Part shown: positions 1 to 6,163 of the stretch, piece after piece
Position numbering within the stretch: the first letter of the stretch is position 1
Layout: each line of letters opens with the position of its first letter
Source: JAIOTH01 sp964486685
Lineage (GTDB): Bacteria > Patescibacteriota > Patescibacteriia > UBA1558 > S5-K13
NCBI GenBank assembly: GCA_964486685.1
Contig: CAZAOE010000021.1
Coordinates: 1 to 18,028, forward strand
Length of the DNA stretch: 18,028 bases
Reading direction: 5' to 3'
The notes under the pieces: generated by a model
Databases searched by the model: none
What the model saw: the letters and a program-made list of their open reading frames with translations, nothing else
Told to the model about the DNA's origin: nothing
Translations under genes and position numbers: made by a program

Positions 1-20
1 TAAGTTTAAAATTTGTATTT

Positions 21-133
21 ATTCATTCTTCAACAAATAATACTTATTTTATTTTTCGAACGGAACGAGGGTCATAAAAAGTCTGAACGAAGTGAAGATC
101 TTTTATGACCGAGTGAGTGAGAAAAGAATGAAT
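21..133. repeat. Nested inverted repeat
   Basis: ATTCATTCTT (21-30) is the exact reverse complement of AAGAATGAAT (124-133). Inside it, GGTCATAAAA (70-79) pairs exactly with TTTTATGACC (101-110) around a 21-base loop containing GAACGAAGTGAA. The GAACGAAG motif recurs behind the tRNA at about 2379, suggesting a related repeat family. Confidence 0.55.
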
Positions 134-156
134 ACCCCGTCAGCTTGCTGCGGGGT
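134..156. repeat. GC-rich REP-like hairpin
   Basis: ACCCCG (134-139) pairs with CGGGGT (151-156). Inside, CAGC pairs with GCTG around a TT loop, with a single unpaired T at 140. The stem is far richer in G+C than its surroundings. No T-tract follows, so it is not a typical terminator. Confidence 0.55.
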
Positions 157-191
157 TAAGGTGCGACCGAATGGGAGCTCCGAATCAGAGT

Positions 192-207
192 CCAGAGCTT
201 GCTCTGG
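192..207. repeat. Short perfect hairpin
   Basis: CCAGAGC (192-198) and GCTCTGG (201-207) form a perfect 7-bp stem with a TT loop. It has the same small-loop design as the hairpin at 134-156, about 36 bases upstream. Confidence 0.5.
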
Positions 208-420
208 GGTTTGATACCATTCATTAGATAAAAAACCATCAAGATGGAAAATGCTATTTTATAACTTAGATAATGATAAAAGTATACTTATTCACCATAG
301 GTTATATTGTAGAGCCTTTTTAATTTGAAATTAATTCTTATTTAAAGTAAAATGGAGAAAGTATAAAGCTTCAGGTTATTCCGTTTCTATTTATAAATAT
401 AATTATTGCTTCACCTGCAT

Positions 421-474
421 TCGCCAAGGTGGCTTTGGCACGTAGGCGACCGAAGTAGCCTTGGCTACGTAGGC
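421..474. repeat. Cluster of GC-rich hairpins
   Basis: TCGCC (421-425) pairs with GGCGA (445-449) around an inner GCCAA/TTGGC pair. GTAGCC (455-460) and GGCTAC (463-468) form a perfect stem with a TT loop. CGTAGGC is repeated directly at 441-447 and 468-474. This is REP-like intergenic DNA of unknown role. Confidence 0.5.
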
Positions 475-516
475 CGGGAGCAAAGTTTTAGAAAACTTTT
501 AACTTTAAACCTTTTG

Positions 517-555
517 CCCCGTGAAATTATCGCAAAGCGATAGTATTTCACAGGG
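517..555 (+). repeat. Long hairpin just upstream of dnaX
   Basis: CCC (517-519) pairs with GGG (553-555), GTGAAAT (521-527) with ATTTCAC (545-551), and TATCGC (528-533) with GCGATA (537-542) around an AAA loop, giving about 16 paired bases. It ends 21 bases before the dnaX start codon, so it would lie in the mRNA leader if transcription starts upstream. The GTGAAAT stem resembles REP palindromes; a regulatory role is only possible. Confidence 0.55.
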
Positions 556-576
556 TAAACTTTCAACTATTTATTT

Positions 577-2190
577 ATGTCAAAAACCTTATATAGAAAA
601 TATCGACCCCAATTTTTTAAAGAAATAATTGGTCAAGAGCATATAAAAATTACTATTCAAAATGAAATAGAAAATGATAAAATTGCTCATGCCTATTTAT
701 TTTCTGGTCCGCGAGGCATTGGTAAAACAACTATGGCTCGGATTTTTGCTAAAGCCGTAAATTGTGAAAATAGAAAAAAAGACCAATACGAGCCCTGTAA
801 TAAATGCCTTTCTTGTACTTCAATTACTAAGGGAAATAATTTGGACTTAATTGAAATAGATGCTGCTTCTAATCGAGGAATTAATGAAATTAGAGATTTA
901 AGAGAAAGGGTTAAATATGCTCCATCTAAAAGCCAATACAAGATATTCATCATAGATGAGGCCCATATGTTAACTATCGAGGCCTTTAATGCCCTTTTAA
1001 AAACCTTAGAAGAACCACCTCAACATGTTATATTTATTTTAGCTACTACAGAATTACATAAATTACCGTCTACAATTGTATCTCGTTGTCAAAGGTTTGA
1101 TTTTAAGGTAGTGGATATTAAAAAATTAACTGATCATTTGAAAAATGTTTGTTTAGGAGAAAAAATAAAAGTAGATAAAAGTATTGTTGAAAAAATTGCT
1201 AGACATAGTGGGGGCTATGTTCGAGATGCTCTTTCAATTTTAGGTCAAATATTGTCTCTTTCAGAAAATAGTGAAGTTAATGAAGACACGGCTAGTTTAG
1301 TTCTTCCCAAATCCGATTCTCAAATTATTGCTAATTTAATAGATTTTATTATTAATCAGCAATTTGATTTAGCAATTAGGGAATTAAACAAATTGGGCCA
1401 GGAAGGAATTAACCTGCAATATTTTACTGAAGAATTAATTCAATATTTAAGAAAAATTTTGTTAATAAAAATATCTGGTGCTTCTGAAAAATACTTATGG
1501 GATATTGATAAAAATCTAGAACAAAAAATTATAGAACAATCTGCAAAATTAGATATTAAGTCCTGGCATCAGATTTTAAAAATATTTTATGAAAGTTTTG
1601 ATAATTTAGAAAATAATAATTTTCAGCAATTACCTTTAGAAATGGCTGTTGTTTCCATAAAAAATGAAGTATTTGATAATCAAGAAAAAATTAGTAATCA
1701 GGATGATGATGACTCTCCTAAACCACCAGCCTCATCTATAAAAAATATAAAAGAAGAAACCAAAAAACAAAAATTAGAAAACAAAACCAATCCCTCGCCC
1801 GACTTAGAATTAAATGCAAAAATAAACTTATCAGAAATAGCTAAAATTTGGCCTAAATTATTAATTAATCTTAAGGACTATAATCATTCTTTGTCGGCTT
1901 TTGTTAGGGTTGGCCATCCTTTAAAAATAGAAAATAATAAAATCATCTTGGGCTTTAAATTCAAATTTCATTTAGACAGGGTCTCTCAAAGCAAATATAA
2001 ACAAATTGTAGAAAAAATATTAAGTGATCTCTTAAAAACTAAAATTAATATCAGTTGTGCAATAGATGATTCTTATGAAGAAAATCATCGCCAAAGCGCT
2101 TCTTCTTTGTATAAAAATTCAGAAAAAAATCAAGACGACAATGTTATAGAGGACTTAATCGCCAATTTCGGTGGACAAGTGATAAAATAG
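577..2190 (+). CDS. dnaX: DNA polymerase III subunit gamma/tau
   Basis: The product is the clamp-loader ATPase subunit that loads the sliding clamp and couples polymerase cores at the replication fork, in the cytoplasm. The 537-residue protein shows the DnaX signature in order: YRKYRP near the N-terminus, a Walker A motif GPRGIGKT at residues 44-51, a zinc-binding set C63, C74, C77 and C80, a Walker B motif IIDEAH at 125-130, and the sensor/arginine-finger segment ending SRC at 169-171. The domain III region continues to about residue 370. A charged, Lys/Asn/Pro-rich linker (about 370-410) and a short tau-like C-terminal domain follow. The length suits a small tau protein. No Shine-Dalgarno site is visible; the start is chosen because the canonical N-terminus begins there. 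I see no clear programmed frameshift site that would give a separate gamma form. Confidence 0.97.
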   Translation: MSKTLYRKYRPQFFKEIIGQEHIKITIQNEIENDKIAHAYLFSGPRGIGKTTMARIFAKAVNCENRKKDQYEPCNKCLSCTSITKGNNLDLIEIDAASNRGINEIRDLRERVKYAPSKSQYKIFIIDEAHMLTIEAFNALLKTLEEPPQHVIFILATTELHKLPSTIVSRCQRFDFKVVDIKKLTDHLKNVCLGEKIKVDKSIVEKIARHSGGYVRDALSILGQILSLSENSEVNEDTASLVLPKSDSQIIANLIDFIINQQFDLAIRELNKLGQEGINLQYFTEELIQYLRKILLIKISGASEKYLWDIDKNLEQKIIEQSAKLDIKSWHQILKIFYESFDNLENNNFQQLPLEMAVVSIKNEVFDNQEKISNQDDDDSPKPPASSIKNIKEETKKQKLENKTNPSPDLELNAKINLSEIAKIWPKLLINLKDYNHSLSAFVRVGHPLKIENNKIILGFKFKFHLDRVSQSKYKQIVEKILSDLLKTKINISCAIDDSYEENHRQSASSLYKNSEKNQDDNVIEDLIANFGGQVIK

Positions 2191-2274
2191 TTAATAATTT
2201 GTGGTTGATAATTATTATTAATTATTAATTATTCTATTAATCAATTGCCCTATTAACCTATTATCAATTACTAA
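2191..2274. repeat. Degenerate tandem heptanucleotide repeat (12 units)
   Basis: Cut into sevens from the base after the dnaX stop codon, this spacer gives 12 units such as TTGATAA, TTATTAT, TAATTAT, TAATTAT, TTATCAA and TTACTAA, each resembling its neighbours. It fills the gap from the stop codon to three bases before tRNA-Gln. A weak TATTAT at 2259-2264 could act as the tRNA -10 box. Confidence 0.5.
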
Positions 2275-2277
2275 CCT

Positions 2278-2351
2278 TCGGAGATCGTCTAATGGTAGGA
2301 CAGCTGGTTCTGGTCCAGCCAATCTAGGTTCGATTCCTAGCCTCCGAGCCA
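2278..2351 (+). tRNA. tRNA-Gln (anticodon CTG)
   Basis: This is a complete cloverleaf that decodes CAG. The acceptor stem TCGGAGA (2278-2284) pairs with CCTCCGA (2341-2347), with one A.C mismatch at the last pair. The D stem is GTCT/GGAC, and the anticodon stem GCTGG/CCAGC holds the loop TTCTGGT with anticodon CTG. The T arm CTAGG (2324-2328)/CCTAG (2336-2340) holds the loop TTCGATT. The discriminator G is followed by an encoded CCA (2349-2351). The U1-A72 pair and the G73 discriminator fit bacterial tRNA-Gln. Confidence 0.95.
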
Positions 2352-2463
2352 TGAACCTGAGCGACTTGCAATAAATTTGAACGAAGAGAACAGTTTACTG
2401 AGCGAATGGTTTATGGCGAGCCATGAATCTAAATGAAATGAATGGTTTATGGCGAGCCATCAA
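2345..2463. repeat. 36-base-period repeats behind tRNA-Gln
   Basis: A 21-base sequence starting GAATGGTTTATGG occurs exactly twice (2404-2424 and 2440-2460), 36 bases apart. CGAGCCAT occurs at 2345, 2417 and 2453, that is, at offsets of 72 and 36. The first copy overlaps the 3' end of the tRNA, including its CCA. The GAACGAAG motif at about 2379 links this block to the repeat at 84-95. The role is unknown. Confidence 0.6.
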
Positions 2464-2488
2464 ATAAGGCCTCAAACCTTATTTTTTT
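2462..2488 (+). terminator. Rho-independent terminator after tRNA-Gln
   Basis: AAATAAGG (2462-2469) and CCTTATTT (2477-2484) form a perfect 8-bp stem with a 7-base loop, followed directly by more T residues. It lies ten bases before the -10 box of the next gene, so it separates the tRNA transcript from the radical SAM gene. Confidence 0.7.
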
Positions 2489-2494
2489 ATTTCA

Positions 2495-2503
2495 TGCTAT
2501 AAT
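2495..2503 (+). promoter_or_regulatory. Extended -10 promoter, apparently leaderless
   Basis: TGCTATAAT is a perfect extended -10 box (TG-N-TATAAT, with TATAAT at 2498-2503). Exactly six bases separate TATAAT from the ATG at 2510, so transcription would start at or next to the start codon. No Shine-Dalgarno site is present. The lost start of the downstream Nudix gene has the same spacing. Confidence 0.65.
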
Positions 2504-2509
2504 TATTTT

Positions 2510-3415
2510 ATGTTAGTCAAAAAAATCCAAGTTAAAACTGCTTTACATCGTTTATATAAAAAAATTTATCCCTATGATTGGGATTTAAATATATATCGAG
2601 GATGTAGCCATAAATGCGTTTATTGTTATGCTTTATATTCTCATAAATATTTGGAAGAAAATTCAAATAATCCCGGTGAGTTTTTTGATACTATTTATGT
2701 TAAAACCAATATTGTGGAAGTTTTAGAAAAAAAGTTAAGTTCTCCTAGATGGAAAAAAGATATTATTAATTTTGGTGGAGTTTGTGATTCTTACCAGCAT
2801 ATTGAAAAAAAGTATCAATTAATGCCTAAAATTCTTAAATTAATGATTAAATATGAGAATCCCATGATTATATCAACTAAGTCAGATTTGATTTTGCGGG
2901 ATATTGATTTAATCAAAAAATTAGCCAGCAAAACTTATGTGAATATTGCGGAAACCATTACTTGTATAGATGAAAATATTAGAAAGAAAATAGAACCATA
3001 CTCTGTCCCTTCACTTCGTAGATTTGAAGTTTTAAAAATATTTAGAGACAAAACTAATGCCAGTATTGGGGTTCATTTTATGCCTATTTTGCCGTTTTTA
3101 ACGGATAATAGAGAGAATATTGAATGGATAATGAAAAAAACTAAGGAAATTCGAGCTCATTATATTTTAACTTATGGTTTAAATTTAAAGACACAGACCA
3201 GAAAATATTTTTTTGATTTTTTAAAAAAAGAATTTCCAGATTTAGTAAGTAAATATTATGACTTATTTGATAATCCTCAAACTAAAAAAGAGTATATTCA
3301 GAAAATATATCCTTTAATTAAAAAATTAAAAAATAAATATAAAGTTTCTTCTAATTATAATAAAGTGATTAAATCCCCACAACTTGAAGATAAGTGTGGG
3401 GATAAAAAAAGTTAG
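2510..3415 (+). CDS. Radical SAM protein, SplB-like family (COG1533)
   Basis: The product is a cytoplasmic iron-sulfur enzyme that would cleave S-adenosylmethionine reductively; its substrate is unknown. The motif YRGCSHKCVYCYA gives the radical SAM cluster cysteines C32, C36 and C39 (CxxxCxxC), preceded by YPYDWDLN. That arrangement is characteristic of the family related to spore photoproduct lyase but present in many non-spore formers. The 301-residue length fits the family. The start is fixed by the leaderless promoter six bases upstream. The C-terminal tail, about residues 288-301 (SPQLEDKCGDKKS), is encoded by a palindromic repeat (3373-3403) that also occurs at two other places in the window. 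The natural C-terminus was therefore probably altered by repeat insertion. DNA-lesion repair cannot be assumed. Confidence 0.88.
   Translation: MLVKKIQVKTALHRLYKKIYPYDWDLNIYRGCSHKCVYCYALYSHKYLEENSNNPGEFFDTIYVKTNIVEVLEKKLSSPRWKKDIINFGGVCDSYQHIEKKYQLMPKILKLMIKYENPMIISTKSDLILRDIDLIKKLASKTYVNIAETITCIDENIRKKIEPYSVPSLRRFEVLKIFRDKTNASIGVHFMPILPFLTDNRENIEWIMKKTKEIRAHYILTYGLNLKTQTRKYFFDFLKKEFPDLVSKYYDLFDNPQTKKEYIQKIYPLIKKLKNKYKVSSNYNKVIKSPQLEDKCGDKKS
3373..3403. repeat. ATCCCCAC...GTGGGGAT palindrome, copy A
   Basis: ATCCCCACA-ACTT (3373-3385) pairs with AAGTGTGGGGAT (3392-3403) with one bulge, around a 6-base loop. The palindrome lies wholly in the last codons of the radical SAM gene. It shares its ends with copies at about 3519-3590 and 9809-9883 but lacks their longer middle. 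Confidence 0.7.
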
Positions 3416-3450
3416 TTCAGAAAAATCAGCTGAGAATGTTTGAATAAATA

Positions 3451-3459
3451 TGTTATAAT
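3451..3459 (+). promoter_or_regulatory. Extended -10 promoter, ancestral Nudix promoter
   Basis: TGTTATAAT is another perfect extended -10 box (TATAAT at 3454-3459). A CTGAGA at 3430-3435 could be a weak -35 box. An ATG lies exactly six bases after TATAAT (3466-3468), matching the radical SAM promoter. That ATG now opens only an 11-codon frame ending at 3501, because an element has been inserted right behind it. Confidence 0.65.
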
Positions 3460-3470
3460 ATCATTATGAA

Positions 3471-3639
3471 GCCCGTTAGATATTTAAGATATCACGGGTA
3501 GATTATTTAGAATAAATAAATCCCCGCATCTATTTAAATGAATGTGGCGGAATAATAAAATCTCATAACCAAGATTAGGTGTGGGGATAAAAATTCAAAT
3601 ATATAAGCAATCAACTAAAACAAAGTTTATCTAACGGGC
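3471..3639. mobile_element. 169-bp MITE-like insertion with 4-bp target duplication
   Basis: The ends are perfect 12-base inverted repeats: GCCCGTTAGATA (3471-3482) and TATCTAACGGGC (3628-3639). They are flanked by the direct repeat TGAA (3467-3470 and 3640-3643). Removing the element and one TGAA restores ATG AAG CAA GCG ACT, the expected start of the Nudix gene, in frame and at leaderless distance from the -10 box. This reconstruction is the strongest evidence for insertion. The left end also folds alone (CCCGT/ACGGG and GATAT/ATATC, 3472-3498). The interior holds copy B of the GTGGGGAT palindrome. There is no transposase gene, so it would need one supplied elsewhere. The family is not recognised. 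Confidence 0.7.
3519..3590. repeat. ATCCCCGC...GTGGGGAT palindrome, copy B
   Basis: The element starts AATAAATCCCCGCATCT, has an internal TGTGGCGG (3543-3550) and ends AGGTGTGGGGATAA (3577-3590). The left CCCC arm can pair with either right-hand G-rich arm, as in copy C. It lies entirely within the MITE-like element. Confidence 0.6.
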
Positions 3640-4109
3640 TGAAGCAAGCGACTCTTTGTTTATTAATAAAAAAAAATCAAATTCTTTTAGCTATGAAAAA
3701 GAGGGGATTTGGTAATAAAAAATGGAACGGGGTTGGTGGCAAGCCAGAAAAAAACGAAAGCATAGAAGAAACTGCTATACGAGAAGCCAAAGAAGAAATC
3801 AGGGTAGATATTGATATTAAAAATTTAGAAAAAGTAGCTGATTTTAAATTTTATTTTACTCAAGAAAAAAAAGATTGGGATCAAGAAGTCCAAATTTATT
3901 TAGTCAAAAAATGGCAAGGAGAGCCCCAAGAAACCGAAGAAATGATGCCTAAGTGGTTTGATTTTGATCAGATTCCTTATCAAGAAATGTGGACTGATGA
4001 TAAGTATTGGCTACCGCGAGTTTTAAAAGGTGAAAAACTCGAAGGAGAATTTTATTTTAATAAAGAAAATAATGATTTTGATAAAATGGATATAAGGACA
4101 AAATCCTAA
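3639..4109 (+). CDS. MTH1-like Nudix hydrolase with a displaced start
   Basis: The product is likely a nucleoside-triphosphate pyrophosphohydrolase of the MTH1/NUDT1 type, which cleans oxidised purine nucleotides from the pool. The Nudix box runs from GGKPEKNESIEETAIREAKEE, with the catalytic REAKEE helix. MKKRGFG-KWNG before it, and WFDFDQIPYQEMW-DD-YW near the C-terminus, are MTH1 hallmarks. The first ATG (3693) would remove the first beta strand. The frame stays open upstream and encodes KQATLCLLIKKNQILLA, which matches the missing strand, so I place the start at CTG 3639; this gives 156 residues. That CTG is formed by the end of the inserted element plus the target duplication. No Shine-Dalgarno site is visible, so expression may be reduced or lost. 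Starting at ATG 3693 is the alternative. Confidence 0.85.
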   Translation: MKQATLCLLIKKNQILLAMKKRGFGNKKWNGVGGKPEKNESIEETAIREAKEEIRVDIDIKNLEKVADFKFYFTQEKKDWDQEVQIYLVKKWQGEPQETEEMMPKWFDFDQIPYQEMWTDDKYWLPRVLKGEKLEGEFYFNKENNDFDKMDIRTKS

Positions 4110-4115
4110 GCTCTA

Positions 4116-4150
4116 TAAACAAATTTAAATATTAAAATTCAAATTACTAA
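4116..4150. repeat. Short degenerate heptanucleotide array
   Basis: The spacer before the methyltransferase gene divides into TAAACAA, ATTTAAA, TATTAAA, ATTCAAA and TTACTAA. The period is seven, as in the longer arrays at 2191 and 7584. Its A+T richness makes this example weaker. Confidence 0.35.
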
Positions 4151-4155
4151 AACAC

Positions 4156-4920
4156 ATGAATATTATAGAAATTGCTAGCAAAGACAATCCCAAGATAAAA
4201 CATCTGCGGAAATTAAAAAACAAAAAATATCGGAATGAGTATGCAGAATTTTTAGTAGAAAATTTTACTACTATTAAAGATGCTTTTCAAAGTGGTTATA
4301 AATTTAAACAAGTTTTTATTACTAATGAGTTTTTGGAAAAAAATAAAGCAGAAATTGAAAATTTTTCAAGCGAGGAGTGTTATTTAATTAATAATAGAAT
4401 TAATGAATCTTTTTCCAATTTAGACACAGCTTCAGGTATTTGTGCAGTTTATGATAAATTAGATAATAAAATTAATTTTAAAAAATCGATTGTTTACTTA
4501 AATGCTATAAGTAATCCTGGAAATTTAGGAACAATTTTAAGATCAGCCCTAGCTTTTAATTTTAAAAATATTATTTTAGATGAAAATTGCGTAGATTTGT
4601 ATAATTATAAGGTAATTAATGCTTCTAAAGATGCTATTTTTAAACTAAATATTGAAATTGATAAAAACTTAAAAAGTTTAAAACAAATCAAAAAAAGGAT
4701 GAAAGTTTTTTCTACTAGATTAGAAAAATCTAATAATCTTGATATATTAAAAAAAGAAAAAATATTTTGTTTAGTTTTGGGTAATGAATCTCATGGTATT
4801 GATAATAAAATTAGTAACTTGTCAGATGCTTTTATAAAAATTAATATGGGAGATGAAATTGAGTCATTAAATGTTTCTAGTGTGGCAGCTATAATTTTTC
4901 ATCAAATATACAACGGTTAA
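4156..4920 (+). CDS. SpoU/TrmH-family RNA 2'-O-methyltransferase
   Basis: This is a cytoplasmic SAM-dependent enzyme that methylates ribose 2'-OH groups of rRNA or tRNA. Residues 1-100 form the N-terminal substrate-binding domain of the SpoU type. The trefoil-knot catalytic domain follows with all three family motifs: NPGNLGTILR at 120-129 (catalytic Arg), LVLGNESHGI at 206-215, and INMGDEIESLNVSSVAAI at 229-246. The length of 254 residues is normal. The exact target nucleotide cannot be read from sequence. The gene follows the Nudix gene after 46 bases and has no evident Shine-Dalgarno site. Confidence 0.92.
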   Translation: MNIIEIASKDNPKIKHLRKLKNKKYRNEYAEFLVENFTTIKDAFQSGYKFKQVFITNEFLEKNKAEIENFSSEECYLINNRINESFSNLDTASGICAVYDKLDNKINFKKSIVYLNAISNPGNLGTILRSALAFNFKNIILDENCVDLYNYKVINASKDAIFKLNIEIDKNLKSLKQIKKRMKVFSTRLEKSNNLDILKKEKIFCLVLGNESHGIDNKISNLSDAFIKINMGDEIESLNVSSVAAIIFHQIYNG

Positions 4921-4968
4921 AAATTTCAAGTTAAAAGCGCTTTAATTTTTAATAATTAAATTAAACTT

Positions 4969-5286
4969 ATGAAACTAAATAAAATGAAACCTTGTACAAT
5001 TGGATTTTTGCAAGCATTGAGCGTTGGTGTTTATTGTTTATTAATAGGCCTATTTTTTAAATTAATGGAAAGCATGGCAATAAAACCAATCGGAATAAGT
5101 GGCACGATAATGATGCTTTTACTGCTTGTTTTTTCTGCGGGCATCAGCGGAACATTAGTATTTGGATATTTTGCTTATTTAATGATTAACAAAGAAATGA
5201 AAAGAGCCCTGAATATTCTTGGTTTTACTTTTCTCTATTGCATAATTATTATGGGAATTGTGTTATTTTATATAATTATAAAATGA
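4969..5286 (+). CDS. Small membrane protein, three predicted helices
   Basis: This 105-residue protein is not recognised. Hydrophobic stretches at about residues 10-32, 43-70 and 83-104 predict three membrane helices with a short basic loop (NKEMKR) near residue 75. It has no enzymatic motif. Its stop codon overlaps the start of the inositol-monophosphatase-like gene (ATGA at 5283-5286), so the two are almost certainly co-transcribed and translationally coupled. Small Gly-rich membrane proteins like this are common in Patescibacteria; function is unknown. Confidence 0.7.
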   Translation: MKLNKMKPCTIGFLQALSVGVYCLLIGLFFKLMESMAIKPIGISGTIMMLLLLVFSAGISGTLVFGYFAYLMINKEMKRALNILGFTFLYCIIIMGIVLFYIIIK

Positions 5287-6062
5287 AGATGAATAAATTT
5301 TTACAATTAGCTTTAAATGCCTCTCAAAAATCAGCTGATATTTTAATTAAAAAATATCATAAATTCAATCGCCATAATGTGCAATTAAAATCTCGTCATG
5401 AAATTCTGACTGAAAATGATCTTTTGTCAGAAAAAATTATTATTCAGGAAATTAAAAAAAGTTTTCCAGAACATTCTATTCTTTCAGAAGAAAAGGGTCA
5501 AGATAATAAAAAATCCGATTATCTTTGGCTAATAGACCCCATAGATGGTACAACTAATTTTTCTATTCATAATCCTTTGTGGGCTATTTCTATTGCTTTG
5601 GCTTATCAAGAAAAAATCATTATGGGCCTAGTTTACGCCCCGATTCTAAAAGAAAAATTTGCTGCTCTCAATGGCCAAGGGGCTTATTTAAATAATAAAA
5701 AAATAAATGTCTCTGATATCCAAAGTGGAAAAATAATTAATGCTTTTTGTCATGGCAATAAAATTAAAGACATTGAAAGAGCTATTAAATATTATCAAAA
5801 ACAAAAATTAAATCATTTAGATTGTCGTCAATTGGGTAGTGCGTCTTTAGAATTATCTTATGTCGCTAGTGGACGCATAGAATCCATAATTATTCCCGGA
5901 GTAAATGCCTATGATGTGGCTGGAGGAGCTTTAATTCTTAGAGAAGCTGGCGGAAAAATTACAGATTTTTCAGGAAATAAATGGAATTTATCCAGTCCAG
6001 ATATTTGTGCTACTAATAAAAAAGTTCATTCCTTAATATTAAAAGGTTTAAAAAATATCTAA
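5283..6062 (+). CDS. Inositol monophosphatase family protein
   Basis: The product is a Mg-dependent phosphatase of the IMPase/FBPase/CysQ superfamily that dephosphorylates a small sugar or inositol phosphate. Metal-binding motifs are visible: SEE at residues 68-70, LIDPIDGTTNF at 83-93 (the DPIDGT motif) and AYDVAGG at about 209-215, followed by EAGG. I start it at ATG 5283, which overlaps the preceding stop as ATGA. A second ATG six bases on (5289) gives MNKFLQ and is equally plausible. An upstream in-frame ATG at 5238 would overlap the previous gene by 49 bases and adds residues outside the family fold. The length of 259 residues is typical. The substrate (inositol phosphate, 3',5'-ADP or another) cannot be decided. 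Confidence 0.92.
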   Translation: MKMNKFLQLALNASQKSADILIKKYHKFNRHNVQLKSRHEILTENDLLSEKIIIQEIKKSFPEHSILSEEKGQDNKKSDYLWLIDPIDGTTNFSIHNPLWAISIALAYQEKIIMGLVYAPILKEKFAALNGQGAYLNNKKINVSDIQSGKIINAFCHGNKIKDIERAIKYYQKQKLNHLDCRQLGSASLELSYVASGRIESIIIPGVNAYDVAGGALILREAGGKITDFSGNKWNLSSPDICATNKKVHSLILKGLKNI

Positions 6063-6065
6063 GCA

Positions 6066-6094
6066 TGGACTTTAATTGAATATTTTGCTATACT
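6066..6094 (+). promoter_or_regulatory. Probable promoter of the carboxylate-amine ligase gene
   Basis: TGCTATACT (6086-6094) is an extended -10 box. TGGACT at 6066-6071 with a 17-base spacer is a fair -35 box. Transcription would start near 6101, leaving a leader of about 63 bases. Confidence 0.5.
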
Positions 6095-6101
6095 CATAAG
6101 T

Positions 6102-6124
6102 GAGCTATATCTGACATATAGTTC
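6102..6124 (+). promoter_or_regulatory. Stem-loop at the 5' end of the predicted leader
   Basis: GAGCTATAT (6102-6110) pairs with ATATAGTTC (6116-6124) over nine positions (one G-T pair) around the loop CTGAC. It would sit at the very 5' end of the transcript from the promoter at 6066-6094. It may be a 5' stabilising hairpin or a protein-binding operator; neither is shown. Confidence 0.4.
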
Positions 6125-6163
6125 CTTTATTTTAATTATCTGTCTTAAAAAATAAATCTTTTT

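Larger units (their letters stand above)
1..576. other. Gene-free region of REP-like hairpins before dnaX
   Basis: No convincing coding frame is visible here. The stretch is a patchwork of inverted repeats, listed separately where clear: a 10-base pair of arms (70-79 with 101-110) nested inside another (21-30 with 124-133), compact GC-rich hairpins at 134-156 and 192-207, a cluster at 421-474 and a long hairpin at 517-555. Between about 208 and 420 the DNA is A+T rich and holds a possible but weak -10 box TATAAT at 398-403, which could serve dnaX. The hairpins resemble short palindromic intergenic repeats (REP type). That they are mobile is inference. Confidence 0.6.

Noticed and set aside
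251..328. 25-codon frame starting MLFYNLDNDK
   Set aside because: It is short, without a ribosome site or recognisable features, and lies in repeat-rich A+T-rich DNA; chance is sufficient.
693..953. Open frame antisense to dnaX
   Set aside because: It lies wholly opposite the conserved ATPase motifs of dnaX and has no family features or start signals of its own.
1700..1800. Programmed frameshift in dnaX for a gamma form
   Set aside because: A-runs occur, but none combines a good slippery heptamer with a clear downstream hairpin or a nearby alternative stop that would make a sensible gamma protein.
2404..2460. CRISPR-like repeats behind tRNA-Gln
   Set aside because: There are only two 21-base copies with a 15-base spacer and no cas genes in the window.
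2510..3415. Spore photoproduct lyase
   Set aside because: The CxxxCxxC motif and fold relate it to that family, but spore formation is not expected and the wider COG1533 group has no settled function.
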